Shown piece by piece: positions 24,111 through 34,917 of a DNA stretch of 64,000 nt. Origin of the DNA: Calliphora vicina (lineage: Eukaryota; Arthropoda; Insecta; Diptera; Calliphoridae); the NCBI RefSeq assembly GCF_958450345.1, contig NC_088784.1, forward strand, positions 78,269,747 to 78,333,746, written 5' to 3'. The number at the start of each line of letters is the position of its first letter. Positions within the stretch are counted from its first letter, which is position 1. Position numbers and translations under genes: made by a program. The notes beneath the pieces are model-generated. The model did not search any database and was not told where the DNA came from. It was given only the letters and a program-made list of their open reading frames with translations.

Positions 24111-25250
24111 AAGTGTCAAAAACTTTTAATTTTATAAATTGAAATCCTAAATATCTAAACAAAACAAAAGCTTGAATAACGGATCCACTTCTCTAGCTTT
24201 CACTTATTATTTCAAATTCTCATTTTTTAATAATTCATTAAAAAATCTCTATTTCTTAATTATTTAATTTTTCTAGCAGTTTTTTTCTTTTTTATTGCAT
24301 CCCCTGACTCTATACTGTAGTTCAACTAAATTTATTTACACCAACATTTGCCATCTAAACAATTATTTTCGCTACTGTTTCAGTTGCGATAAAATTGTAT
24401 AAATGTGTATAAATTTTTAACTAAACAATATTTTGAATAAATTATTTTGCCATTTGTGCATATATGTTTCTTTGTTTAAAACAAATAGAAACTATTTTAT
24501 CAGCATGTGTATTGTGTGGTGTATATACATACACCATACATTTGTATTTAATAATGAGTTAGCTATTCCTTAAAAAAACTAATTATAAATTAATTAGTTT
24601 TCTTAAACATTTAACAGTTTTAGCAGTCAACTCAGCTGCATATTAAATATAAATTAAAAATTATCTGATTAATTTTCAATTTATTTTGTTTGTAATTAGG
24701 TTATCATACTCGTAAATACATTGAAAAAGTTTCAAAAGGATTCACTGAAAATAGGTAACATGTAGATACAGTAAGATCTTGATTTGAGCAACAACCAAAT
24801 TAATATTCCAAAATTAATTTCTCATGCCAAGACAATCAAAAGTAGAAAAAATACATTAGATATATTGATATGACATGTGGATCCGTAAGATATCTTACGG
24901 ATTTAGATGGAATTTCAACCACCACAAGGACAGACGGACCAACAGACATCTTATATCCCTACATATGTATAAAAATCCAGCAACACACTCCTTTAAAAAA
25001 TACATACTTTTTTTTTGAATATGTAATCAACTACGGAATACTGTGCGTTATTTTACTTGTTAATTTAAATAAAACTTGCGTGTGCACATTTACTTCTAAT
25101 TATTAAATGATGGTTAAAGTAAAACTAAATAAACTACATATTTACAACTCGCGAGTTCATTATTAAATAAACTTTACGAAGTTACAACTTTCCTTATGAC
25201 TTAAATAATTTAACAGCAATAAAATAAATACAACTTTAGGGTGGTATTCA
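24111..25250 (+). other. Intronic sequence, possible decayed DINE-1-like trace
   Basis: Mostly unrecognised. Between about 24870 and 25060 the phrases GGATCCGTAAGATATCTTAC, GGACAGACGGACCAACAGAC and TTACTTGTTAA recall a DINE-1-like element but are too degraded for firm limits. Confidence 0.4.
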
Positions 25251-25297
25251 AATAACCAGCAATTTCTAACATACTTTATTATTAATTCCTTTAGTTC

Positions 25298-25444
25298 CTA
25301 TAAGGAACATAGGGTCTCAACAAAAGATTTCCAATCGTTTCTGTTTGATGCTAGGTTCTTGATTTCATTCCAACTTTTTCCTGCTCGCGAAGCCTCTATG
25401 TCTAACTGTATTCTCCAAGTGTGGGCAGGCCGTCCTCTCCTAAC
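25298..25444 (-). pseudogene. Non-LTR retrotransposon ORF2 C-terminal tail
   Basis: A 48-codon minus-strand frame reads VRRGRPAHTWRIQLDIEASR, then AGKSWNEIKNLASNRNDWKS, then FVETLCSL and a stop at 25298. This matches the familiar C-terminus of LINE reverse transcriptase proteins (pattern RRGRPxxTW ... A.dR..W...v..lcs). The frame is uninterrupted to its natural stop, so the copy is younger or better preserved than its neighbours. It is 5'-truncated at about 25445, as is usual for target-primed insertion. The sequence below 25298 to about 25250 is presumably its 3' UTR. Confidence 0.8.
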
Positions 25445-26025
25445 ATACTTAGATGTTAGGAAATATTTTAAATTTGATAACTTGAAAATAAGCAGATAAG
25501 GGTTCCACTTATTAACCAGCTTAATCTTAAAAATTTTACTTTTCGAAGTAAATCGTAAAGCGATTTTGTGATTTATTTGTTGATGAGATTTTTATAACAA
25601 TATTTTTTATAGAAATCATTTGAGACGTGTGTGCTCTTAGTAATCTAGCGTGAAGTCAATTGGTTTCTTAGTATCTCAAAGTAATTTATAGTGTGGTCAC
25701 TATAAACTCCTATTTTATATTGTAATTTAGAAAGAAGTTATTTTACCCATCATAATATTGGGTGTATGACTTAAAATCGGGATTTTCAATAGATGGCGTA
25801 TCTTTTGAACGTGGTTTTTGTTTTCAATATCTGATACTTCACTTCGAAGGGTACATATCTGTCACTTATTCTCACTTAGTTATTCAACATTCGAAAATGT
25901 AAAATTTTATTTCAACAAAACGTCAATTGCCGCTGAAATACACCGATTGTTCACCAAAACTTATGGTGAGAGTGATTCATCTGTTTCGAAGTGCGAGAGA
26001 TGGTTTGTGAGGTTCAGAATTTGTG

Positions 26026-26885
26026 ATTATTCAACGTTTTTTTTAAATTTGTTATTCTAAATAACAAAGTGTAAAAAAACTTGTCAAAATGTCAAAGGTA
26101 ATCCCACAATTCTAACTAAAAATTGGAGCGAAAATCCAAAAATAGTATTTTCTACAATTTTGCCCATAGGGTCCACATTTCCTTCGGGGCTGGGAAAATA
26201 CTTTAGAAATAAATAAGGAACATATCAAGATTTCCAAAGCTGCTTTCTTACATGATTCATATATCAAAATATAGCGAATTCCGGCTCGGTTGCTATTTAA
26301 AATCGACAAAATCGGTCCATAAATGGCTGAGATATAAAAAACCCTTAATAACCTCTACTTTTGGCCTATTTTTGATCTATATCTGGATTACTAAGTCATT
26401 AATATAGACAATATGGATACTCAATGATAGATATTTCAAAGTCCATTGCATTGGGTCAAAATCGGGAACATTTTTTTTAAAAATTTTGAAAAAACTTTTT
26501 CAAAATAATTTAAAAAAATTTTTAAATTATATTTAAAATTTTTTTGGAAAAACAACTTTGAAAAAATTAAATTTTTTTTACCAAAAAGTATTTAAAAACT
26601 TGATATTAAAGTATAATTTGGTGATGGGTATAGAAGATTCGGCACAGCCGCATATAGCTCTCTTACTTGTTTAAGTTTTTAAATTGAAAATCGTTTATTT
26701 TTGGATCCATAATTGATATTGCTCTGAAATCTTTTGTATATTTTTAATAATTTAGTTTTCTAACTAACAAAAAATTTTGAAATGCCTATAACTCGGAAAT
26801 TATAAGAGATATAGCAAACGCAAGCACACAAGACCTAGCCAAGCGCTTTCCAGAATATAAAAATGTTGATGTCGGATGGGAAACA
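26026..26885 (+). mobile_element. Fragment of the 57956-60439 element family, inserted in mariner
   Basis: 26026-26257 (TTATTCTAAATAACAAAGTG, TAGGGTCCACATTTCCTTCG) aligns with about 58220-58660. 26673-26885 (TTTTTAAATTGAAAATCGTT, AGACCTAGCCAAGCGCTTTC) aligns with about 60087-60250. The tandem units and 35-bp minisatellite of the larger copy are missing. A DINE-1-like element interrupts it at 26258-26672. Confidence 0.75.
26258..26672 (+). mobile_element. DINE-1-like element, 3' part
   Basis: It contains CGGTCCATAAATGGCTGAGA, TATTAATGACTTAG-type complement blocks and GATGGGTATAGAAGATTCGG, then the family end CAGCCGCATATAGCTCTCTT followed by ACTTGTTT. The 5' half is absent. Confidence 0.82.
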
Positions 26886-26965
26886 AAAAATATTTACATG
26901 TACAAGCCAAACATCCATGGCGCTAAGCCAATGCTGTGTATTTGATGGGACTACAAGGCCACATT

Positions 26966-27141
26966 TTGCAATAAATTTAAAAACTATTTAACTCGGAATT
27001 TTTCTCCCTAAAGTATGCAGTACAGATTTAGATATTCTATTTGCAAATAAATAAGAACTGGCAGGTTATGTTGGTTGGAGAAACTTGAAGAACTAACATT
27101 AGTAAGTGCTACCGGGCGAAGCCGGGCGGGTCAACTAGATT
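26966..27141 (+). mobile_element. Helitron 3' terminal fragment
   Basis: The segment ends with a GC-rich palindromic stretch (CCGGGCGAAGCCGGG) followed by CGGGTCAACTAG. A hairpin about ten bases ahead of a terminal CTAG is the classic Helitron 3' end, and this GC-rich version is common in insects. Upstream sequence is degraded and the 5' TC end is not identified. Confidence 0.65.
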
Positions 27142-28643
27142 TGAATAAATTTTAGTTGTACAAAAAAATGTTTCAAAATAAATTCCACTTTTTTAAGTCA
27201 TATTTAACTTATTAGTCCGTTTTTTTTAGATAAACAAGGTTGAACTGTAGCATAGAGTTAAACTGAATGTGGTCATATTAAATGCTCACGAATACTAGCA
27301 ATATTCGGGAGCATTTTTTGGCCTAATCCGATACTAAATCTGAATATTTGGTTGAACTTTATAAATAAAAGAAAACTGTTTTCCATATATTACATATTCG
27401 AATCTCTCATATTTCATATTCAGTCATATTTTATTAATTATTAATATTTTAACTAACTAAAAGAAATCTGTATTCCAAATATTACAGATTCGAATCTCTC
27501 ATATTACATTTGATTGATTAGTGCAGGGTAAACCCTATTTAAACATCTGTTTTAACTATATTTACATTTTCATTAAAACAGTCTGTTTGTTTTTCTTTAG
27601 TTTTCCTTTTTTTCCTCGTTGCTGCTGTTCAATTTAAGGATATTGAACCCCATTTATTTATATAAAACATGATACATGTTGACATGTTTACATAAGATTT
27701 ATCAATTATTTAAAACAAAAAAAGTTGTGTAAGTAAAAATGGAAAAAAACTGATATGTACATAAAATGTAAATTGTATATAAATGCAAAACACATACAAG
27801 TTCAAAATCAAATACTTACTTACTTGTGCATGTGACCTTTGTTTTTTTCTTTTTTCTTTTCATGACATTTGCCCTAAAATGTAAAAAAGAGAAAAACTCG
27901 TAAAATGAAAAAGAAAATTTGCATGTTTCATTAAATTTCATTTAATATTAAATGTACAAAACAAACACACTTGTGCACCCAACAAGCAAATAGAAAAAGA
28001 ATATTGAAAATATGACAGTTGTTTACAAATGTCATTCCCAATGCTAATGCAATAGCAATGTGACATTCGTTAATAAATGGAAATCTTAATAATAAAATGC
28101 TAAAATACAAAAAAAGATTGAAATCAATATATTTGCTTACAAGATAAAAATCAAATAAACCAACTGAATTTCATAGTACATCAGAGAAATATGCAGTCAT
28201 TCTCACTAGAGCACACAAAACCATACCAATATTCTTTAAAAAGAAAAAATGAAATAATAATGTTTATATCATGCATTAATTGAAATCCTATCTATTTGTA
28301 TATGGATTCGAATTTGAGTTTGATTATTTTCTTTCATTTCATTTTTTTTTTGGAAGGGGATGAAGAATGTTAAAAGGAAAGGGACAATAGATTTCTATAG
28401 AGATTTTACTAGCAGATACATGGTTTATACTGTTTGGTTTGTTTGTTTTTTTCTTTTTTTTTGACTTTGATATCTATTGTATGGAAAATCAACCATCAAA
28501 GAAGTCAATTCACATGTAAAGTTAGATGAAAATTGATGATGATCACAATGTGTGTTAGAATAAAGAGAAATTGAATAGAAAAATGATTCAAACACATAAT
28601 GGTCGACTTAGGAAAATGAAAATATATTTACTAAGTAAAACAA
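27142..28643 (+). other. Intronic AT-rich sequence
   Basis: No gene. A short imperfect direct repeat (ATTCGAATCTCTCATATT at about 27403 and 27490, spaced about 87 bp) is the only structure noticed. Confidence 0.5.
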
Positions 28644-30112
28644 GTATTAGAGCCGAATCTTATATACCCTTCAAAGTATACTTTAGCTCTTTCCGGTTTA
28701 GTGGTCACTTTACTAACCACCTTTTCTAGAGTCTTTAAACAATTTTTAATGGCATCTATTGGTATTTCGCTAAACTATTAAATCTTTTTAAGTCACAAAA
28801 ATATTTCCGTCAGGTTGCTCTGGTTAGATTAATATATTAATTTGGAAATATTGTAAACCGCAGTTTTTCTAAGGGGTTTTCTCGCATTCAATAAAAAAGG
28901 TCAGATTGTTTATTATTCATCAAATTCAGAGTTACCTTGTTATTTAGTGTTTGTTTGATTGGCTTGGGCTAAAAAAGTAATATTTTATACTATACTGTTT
29001 GATAAATAGCGTAAGGAATAGAGTGGTTAGATTACTAACCACCGTGATTGAAATGGGTTTTATACAGTGTGTTTCTCTACATAATATTATGTTATTTTTC
29101 AAGGATGCCGCTTTTACTCAATGAACATTAAATTGAAGATATCTTGCTCGAATGTATATTTTCGGATGGAATTGTGTCTGAACCCGATGAAGAAGATAAG
29201 TATTAGGAGCAAGTCGATCTGATGATGGTGCTTAAAGACACTTTCGGGGATCCAGACAAAATATGATGGAGATTTTGATTCGGATGATGACATACCTCTT
29301 CAAAATTTGGCCAGTACTTCTGCTGTGGTGGAACCAAAATGGTGAAAAATTGTCAATTGGAAGAGCTCGTTGATTACATATAATGTGGGGGTATACCAAA
29401 TGATATAAAGAATCTCACCTGCACAGCTATTTGTACAGAAAATTTTGTCAAAATGATAAGTTTTCAAATAAATTTATACGCTACGAAAATGGTGGTTAAT
29501 AAACTAACCACCTTATTCCATAAAAACCTTTAACTGTATTTTTATTTTTTCTTATTTTTCATAATGTATGAACCCTAATTAAAGTAAAAATGCAATTGTT
29601 TCGATTAAAAACTTATACATATAAAACTGTGGCTGCAAAAGTTAAGATAAAGATTGAAAACAAATTTTGGATTAAAAATTTTTCTTGAAATTTTTTATTT
29701 TTTTTTAATTTTTTCAGTTTAAAAAATATTTATCCCGATTTTGACCCATTGTCGGTCCGATTTTCTATGGCGTTGTATACGTTGTTGGAAAGGTCTTTGA
29801 GATGTCTATCACTAGATATTTATACTATCCATGTTAATGACTTAGCAATACATATATAGAATAAAAATAGGAAAACAATCTAGGTAGTCTTGGGTTTTTG
29901 CTTATATCTCAGCCATTTGTGGGTCGATTTTCCAGAATTTAAATAGCAACTGAACCGAGACTATAGGCGATATACTGATATATCAATCATGTATTTAAGT
30001 TATTGGGAGTCTTCGGAATGCTGATTTCAACACACAGACGGGCATATCTATATCAATTGCTATCTATAATGATCCCGAATATATACACTTACAAACGGTG
30101 AAGAGTAAAAAA
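28644..30112 (-). mobile_element. DINE-1-like element interrupted by a piggyBac-like element
   Basis: The left piece 28644-28686 reads AACAAGTATTAGAGCCGAAT and CTTATATACCCTTCA, the family end. The rest resumes at 29642 and runs through CCCGATTTTGACCCATTG, CTCAGCCATTTGTGGGTCGA and CACAGACGGGCATATC to about 30112. The interruption falls in the family's TACTTTAAAATAC segment, which supplies the TTAA target. Confidence 0.8.
28687..29641 (+). mobile_element. piggyBac-like element, copy 3 (955 bp), with transposase remnant
   Basis: The left end is CTCTTTCCGGTTTAGTGGTC and the right end reads GTGGCTGCAAAAG then TTAA (29642-29645); the left TTAA has changed to TTAG. The plus-strand interior has DGDFDSDDDIPLQNLASTSA (from about 29262) and GGIPNDIKNLTCTAICTENF (from about 29388), followed by an ISFQINLYATK segment. 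These match the acidic N-terminal region and early core of piggyBac transposases. Stops and the loss of the DDD core make it non-functional. Confidence 0.82.
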
Positions 30113-31348
30113 AGTCTAATATTAAGAGAACTTGAAAAGTGAAAAGGTGGTTATAAAACAATGAGGATGTAAAACTGGGCTAGGCAGACTTTTATAATCT
30201 TGGTATTAGCTTGCATAAGCCTAGGCGAAATACTAAATTTCTTTATAGAAACTAAGAAATAATCTTTTATGCTTTGATTTTATGACAGTAACTTGCTTAA
30301 TTTCTTTAAAAAATTTAAGCCACAATCTTTACCTATTGTACAGTCCAATGGCAACTTCAATCACAAGGTCTGCTTATAGGGTATATTCATAAAAAATTTA
30401 TTAAATAAATAAAAATCGAAATAACAAAAACCAAAGTAAAACCTTTTAAGGGAATTATACGATAAATATGTATAGATATGTTTTAAGGATATAAAATATT
30501 TGTTTATTATAACAAAAACACAGCTGTGACCAGTGTGACATACATGGTTAATGTATATATATTACCAGAACTTTGCAATCTTTGCCATCTATTCTAAGTA
30601 TTCTATTCGACTACATTCAGTTTCCTTTTCATTTTATGCAAATAATCTTTAAACAATCATCACTTGATAACTACATAAATACATGCCAGTACAATTTTGC
30701 TAACAATCTTTCAACAAACAACAAATGCCAATGAGTATAATTCAATCAATGAGCAAATCAAAAGAATAGTAAAGTTTGGTACAAATTTCTAAACGAGTTG
30801 AAGAATAACACCGCGCTACAGTCAATTGTACACATGAGCAAATCGATTCTAATGTAAGTAAAAGTAGAGAAAGTCCATTTAAAAGACATCTGACCCGATC
30901 ATGAAAAACAGTGCAAGTATGCATTATCTTTACTTTCCTTCATATATCGATTTTCCATGTGCAGGGCAAAAATATTAAAATTGTTACTGGGTGTAATAAT
31001 TGCAATCCATTTTTCATGTTGTTAAGGATTTTTGATTATTTTTGTAAATGATTTTAAGTGGTAGGCGAGCCAGTATTAGGAATATTATTTGCTTTTAACT
31101 CTACTGGATATTTATCATATCAACATTGTTTTGATTTGACTAAGTCTGAATGTAATTTTTCATTTTGTAGTTTATGAGTTCTAGTGAAAAATCTTTAAAC
31201 AAAAATATCCTACAGGTTTAAATCTACATACCAGAGCACTTGCATATGAATTTTGCAAAAGTTTAAGGACTATCCAGAACATATCGTCTTTGCGGTTGGA
31301 GAAAGCGTAATGAGTTTATTTAAATTTTTTTAGGAAACCAGAAAAAAA
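30113..31348 (+). other. Intronic sequence, nothing recognised
   Basis: Unique-looking AT-rich sequence. The 60-codon minus-strand open frame at 30742-30924 has no motif and is probably chance. Confidence 0.5.
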
Positions 31349-33005
31349 AACTGAACTAGAACTGAACTAGAACTGAACTAGAACTGAACTAGAACTGAAC
31401 TAGAACTGAACTAGAACTGAACTAGAACTGAACTAGAACTGAACTAGAACTGAACTAGAACTGAACTAGAACTGAACTAGAACTGAACTAGAACTGAACT
31501 AGAACTGAACTAGAACTGAACTAGAACTGAACTAGAACTGAACTAGAACTGAACTAGAACTGAACTAGAACTGAACTAGAACTGAACTAGAACTGAACTA
31601 GAACTGAACTAGAACTGAACTAGAACTGAACTAGAACTGAACTAGAACTGAACTAGAACTGAACTAGAACTGAACTAGAACTGAACTAGAACTGAACTAG
31701 AACTGAACTAGAACTGAACTACAACTGAACTAGAACTGAACTAGAACTGAACTAGAACTGAACTAGAACTGAACTAGAACTGAACTAGAACTGAACTAGA
31801 ACTGAACTAGAACTGAACTAGAACTGAACTAGAACTGAACTAGAACTGAACTAGAACTGAACTAGAACTGAACTAGAACTGAACTGAACTAGAACTGAAC
31901 TGAACTAGAACTGAACTAGAACTGAACTAGAACTGAACTAGAACTGAACTAGAACTGAACTAGAACTGAACTAGAACTGAACTAGAACTGAACTAGAACT
32001 GAACTAGAACTGAACTAGAACTGAACTAGAACTGAACTAGAACTGAACTAGAACTGAACTAGAACTGAACTAGAACTGAACTAGAACTGAACTAGAACTG
32101 AACTAGAACTGAACTAGAACTGAACTAGAACTGAACTAGAACTGAACTAGAACTGAACTAGAACTGAACTAGAACTGAACTAGAACTGAACTAGAACTGA
32201 ACTAGAACTGAACTAGAACTGAACTAGAACTGAACTAGAACTGAACTAGAACTGAACTAGAACTGAACTAGAACTGAACTAGAACTGAACTAGAACTGAA
32301 CTAGAACTGAACTAGAACTGAACTAGAACTGAACTAGAACTGAACTAGAACTGAACTAGAACTGAACTAGAACTGAACTAGAACTGAACTAGAACTGAAC
32401 TAGAACTGAACTAGAACTGAACTAGAACTGAACTAGAACTGAACTAGAACTGAACTAGAACTGAACTAGAACTGAACTAGAACTGAACTAGAACTTAACT
32501 AGAACTGAACTAGAACTGAACTAGAACTGAACTAGAACTGAACTAGAACTGAACTAGAACTGAACTACAACTGAACTACAACTGAACTACAACTGAACTA
32601 GAACTGAACTAGAACTGAACTAGAACTGAACTAGAACTGAACTACAACTGAACTACAACTGAACTAGAACTGAACTAGAACTGAACTAGAACTGAACTAG
32701 AACTGAACTAGAACTGAACTAGAACTGAACTAGAACTGAACTAGAACTGAACTAGAACTGAACTAGAACTGAACTAGAACTGAACTAGAACTGAACTAGA
32801 ACTAGAACTGAACTAGAACTGAACTAGAACTGAACTAGAACTGAACTAGAACTGAACTAGAACTGAACTAGAACTGAACTAGAACTGAACTAGAACTGAA
32901 CTAGAACTGAACTAGAACTGAACTAGAACTGAACTAGAACTGAACTAGAACTGAACTAGAACTGAACTAGAACTGAACTAGAACTGAACTAGAACTGAAC
33001 TAGAA
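31349..33005 (+). repeat. 11-bp satellite array (AACTGAACTAG)n, about 150 units
   Basis: The unit is visibly a 5-mer plus a 6-mer of the same motif (GAACT + GAACTA). Rare irregularities are: extra GAACT pentamers near 31880-31905, single-base variants (AACTACAACTG) near 31720, 32565-32595 and 32640-32660, and a missing segment near 32800. The array sits inside the 34.8-kb Wnt5 intron, and its inverted partner begins 1.9 kb downstream. Confidence 0.98.
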
Positions 33006-34917
33006 TTATTAAAGTCTTTAATTTTACTTTGCTTTAAACACCGCACAGTCAATTCCTAAAATCTTCATCAATGATAAATTTACCAAAAACCAACTCAAAT
33101 GTTTTTACTATCGCTTAACTAAGCGCTGTATGTTGTGGTTTACATTTGATTAAGTTGTAAACGAAATTATACATGTAACCAAACATTAGCTGTATACTTT
33201 ATAAATGATTGATTTTATCATAATTTGTAAAATTTTGTAAATCATGACAACATTTAAAATGATTAAGTTGTCACATGAATAAGCAGAAGCACCTACCCAC
33301 CACACATCATCACTCAAATTCTTAATCGATTAGCGATTTTGTACAAATTTCTAACACAAAATTACTAAAAGTTCACATACATTTGTCGACTGTAGTTACA
33401 AATGATTGATGGTATATAGCAACCTGTTGGTTTCTATTTTCGTCTTGCTGCTTTTTTGTTGAATATCAAATTTGTGAGTGCTTAGAAAATTTGATACAAA
33501 TCATTTAACTGTCACCATCAAATGACAATTCATCATAAGAGGGAAGAGCAAAGCGAAAGAACAAAGTATGATGGAATATGAATTGCGTTTTATTTTTTTA
33601 GTTTGGGGTGAAATTGAACCACCCCAAAGTAGAATTTCTTTTTGTGTTTTGCTCATTTTTTCAATTTACTTTTAGCTTATTATTACTCATGCACATTTGT
33701 ATAAGCGGCTTAAATAAAGTTTTTCATTAAAATTTGTTCAACCGCATAAATATAAGTCAAAATCAATGTCATTATGGTTTTGGCCAACTACTTATGTTTG
33801 TGTGCTGCTGAGTTACCAAGTAGACGATGATAGTTTCATATAGTAACTGATATCAACCTGGTTTACGTTTTGTTATAAATAATGCGAGCACTGTTGCAAA
33901 TTTATTATGAAAAGTGTAACTGGCTGATTGCCCTTTTTCCTCGCATTCGTTCCAGTTCATGGTATTGTTTTGATGATGTTTCTTCCCACATCACTAAACA
34001 TAAGTAGACAGTTGTTATAATATGAAAAATTTCCTTTGTATTTTTTGCTTCCGACAATTGTCTTCATATCTTTTAATACGCCTTAAAGTTTTCAACTTTA
34101 TTTCCATTCATGTTTATTTTTTTCATATTTTTTTATTGAAAGGAAAACTTTGTATATTATACAGCATTTACGATTATTATGATGATATGACGCATTTACT
34201 GTTTGGGAAATGTGAAAGAAGAAAACTTCTAACTCCTAAACATAAAAGTCAAGTGTGTCTGTCTATTGTGCAACATACGACTGTTCGGACAGTAAATGTA
34301 TCATCCACATTTACTCGAATACAAAAAGGAGTGGTATGTTTTTACTTTCTTTTAGGAAAAGTTTTCTAAAGCGTAAAAATTATGCTTATTATTCTAAAAC
34401 CCCCACAAAAAATAACTTTGAAAAATATTTCCTCTTCACTTATGTAAATTATGTTTAGGAAATATGCCAAGATTTTCTTTATTATTATTACAGAAAATTG
34501 GAAACGGAAGCGAGGTTGTTGTTTACTAAGTAGTCAATGTTACCAGTTGTTTATTTAGTTATTTGAGGGGTGGAAAAAGGTTTCCTTCGATATTGGTCAA
34601 ATTTGTTAGAATTATACTTTACAATGGCAGTTCATATTTTATACGGCCAATTTTATAAATCATCACTAAATTAGATTTGCTTGGTACTGGGAGACATTCA
34701 CGAGCATGATGTAACCCTCATATATTTTTCAATATAATGAGTTGAATTTAAATTTTAATATGGAATTTACTTACAGAAATTGTTTCAAAAAAAACTGAAG
34801 CCATAACAAATATTTGAAAAGCTACATAAACAACTCTCCAGAAAATATGCAATTTAGAAACAATGTTTCGTTAAACAAAGATTCTGCCGAAAGAATCGTA
34901 ATTTTATTTCATTTCTG
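33006..34917 (+). other. Unique spacer between inverted 11-bp arrays
   Basis: 1.9 kb of AT-rich, non-repetitive sequence. The plus-strand open frames 34022-34366 and 34255-34455 are the longest here. They lack a splice context or recognisable domain and have low-complexity composition, so I treat them as chance frames. In RNA this segment would be the loop of a very long hairpin. Confidence 0.6.

Larger units (their letters stand above)
25758..26965 (+). pseudogene. mariner relic split by nested insertions
   Basis: The TIR TTGGGTGTATGACTTAAAAT follows a TA dinucleotide at 25756. The frame from about 25908 gives FNKTSIAAEIHRLFTKTYGE and CERWFVRF, the N-terminal helix-turn-helix of mariner transposase. 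It stops near 26025, where another repeat begins. A later segment at about 26890-26965 reads KPNIHGAKPMLCI followed by a stop, in the region normally followed by the first catalytic Asp. The intervening 26026-26885 is foreign sequence. No functional product is possible. Confidence 0.8.

Noticed and set aside
34022..34458. Open frames of 115 and 67 codons between the 11-bp arrays, one with a CATYDC start faintly like a THAP zinc finger
   Set aside because: Only the CxxxxC spacing fits; the later Cys/His and the AVPTIF-like end are absent, composition is low-complexity, and there is no splice or promoter context.
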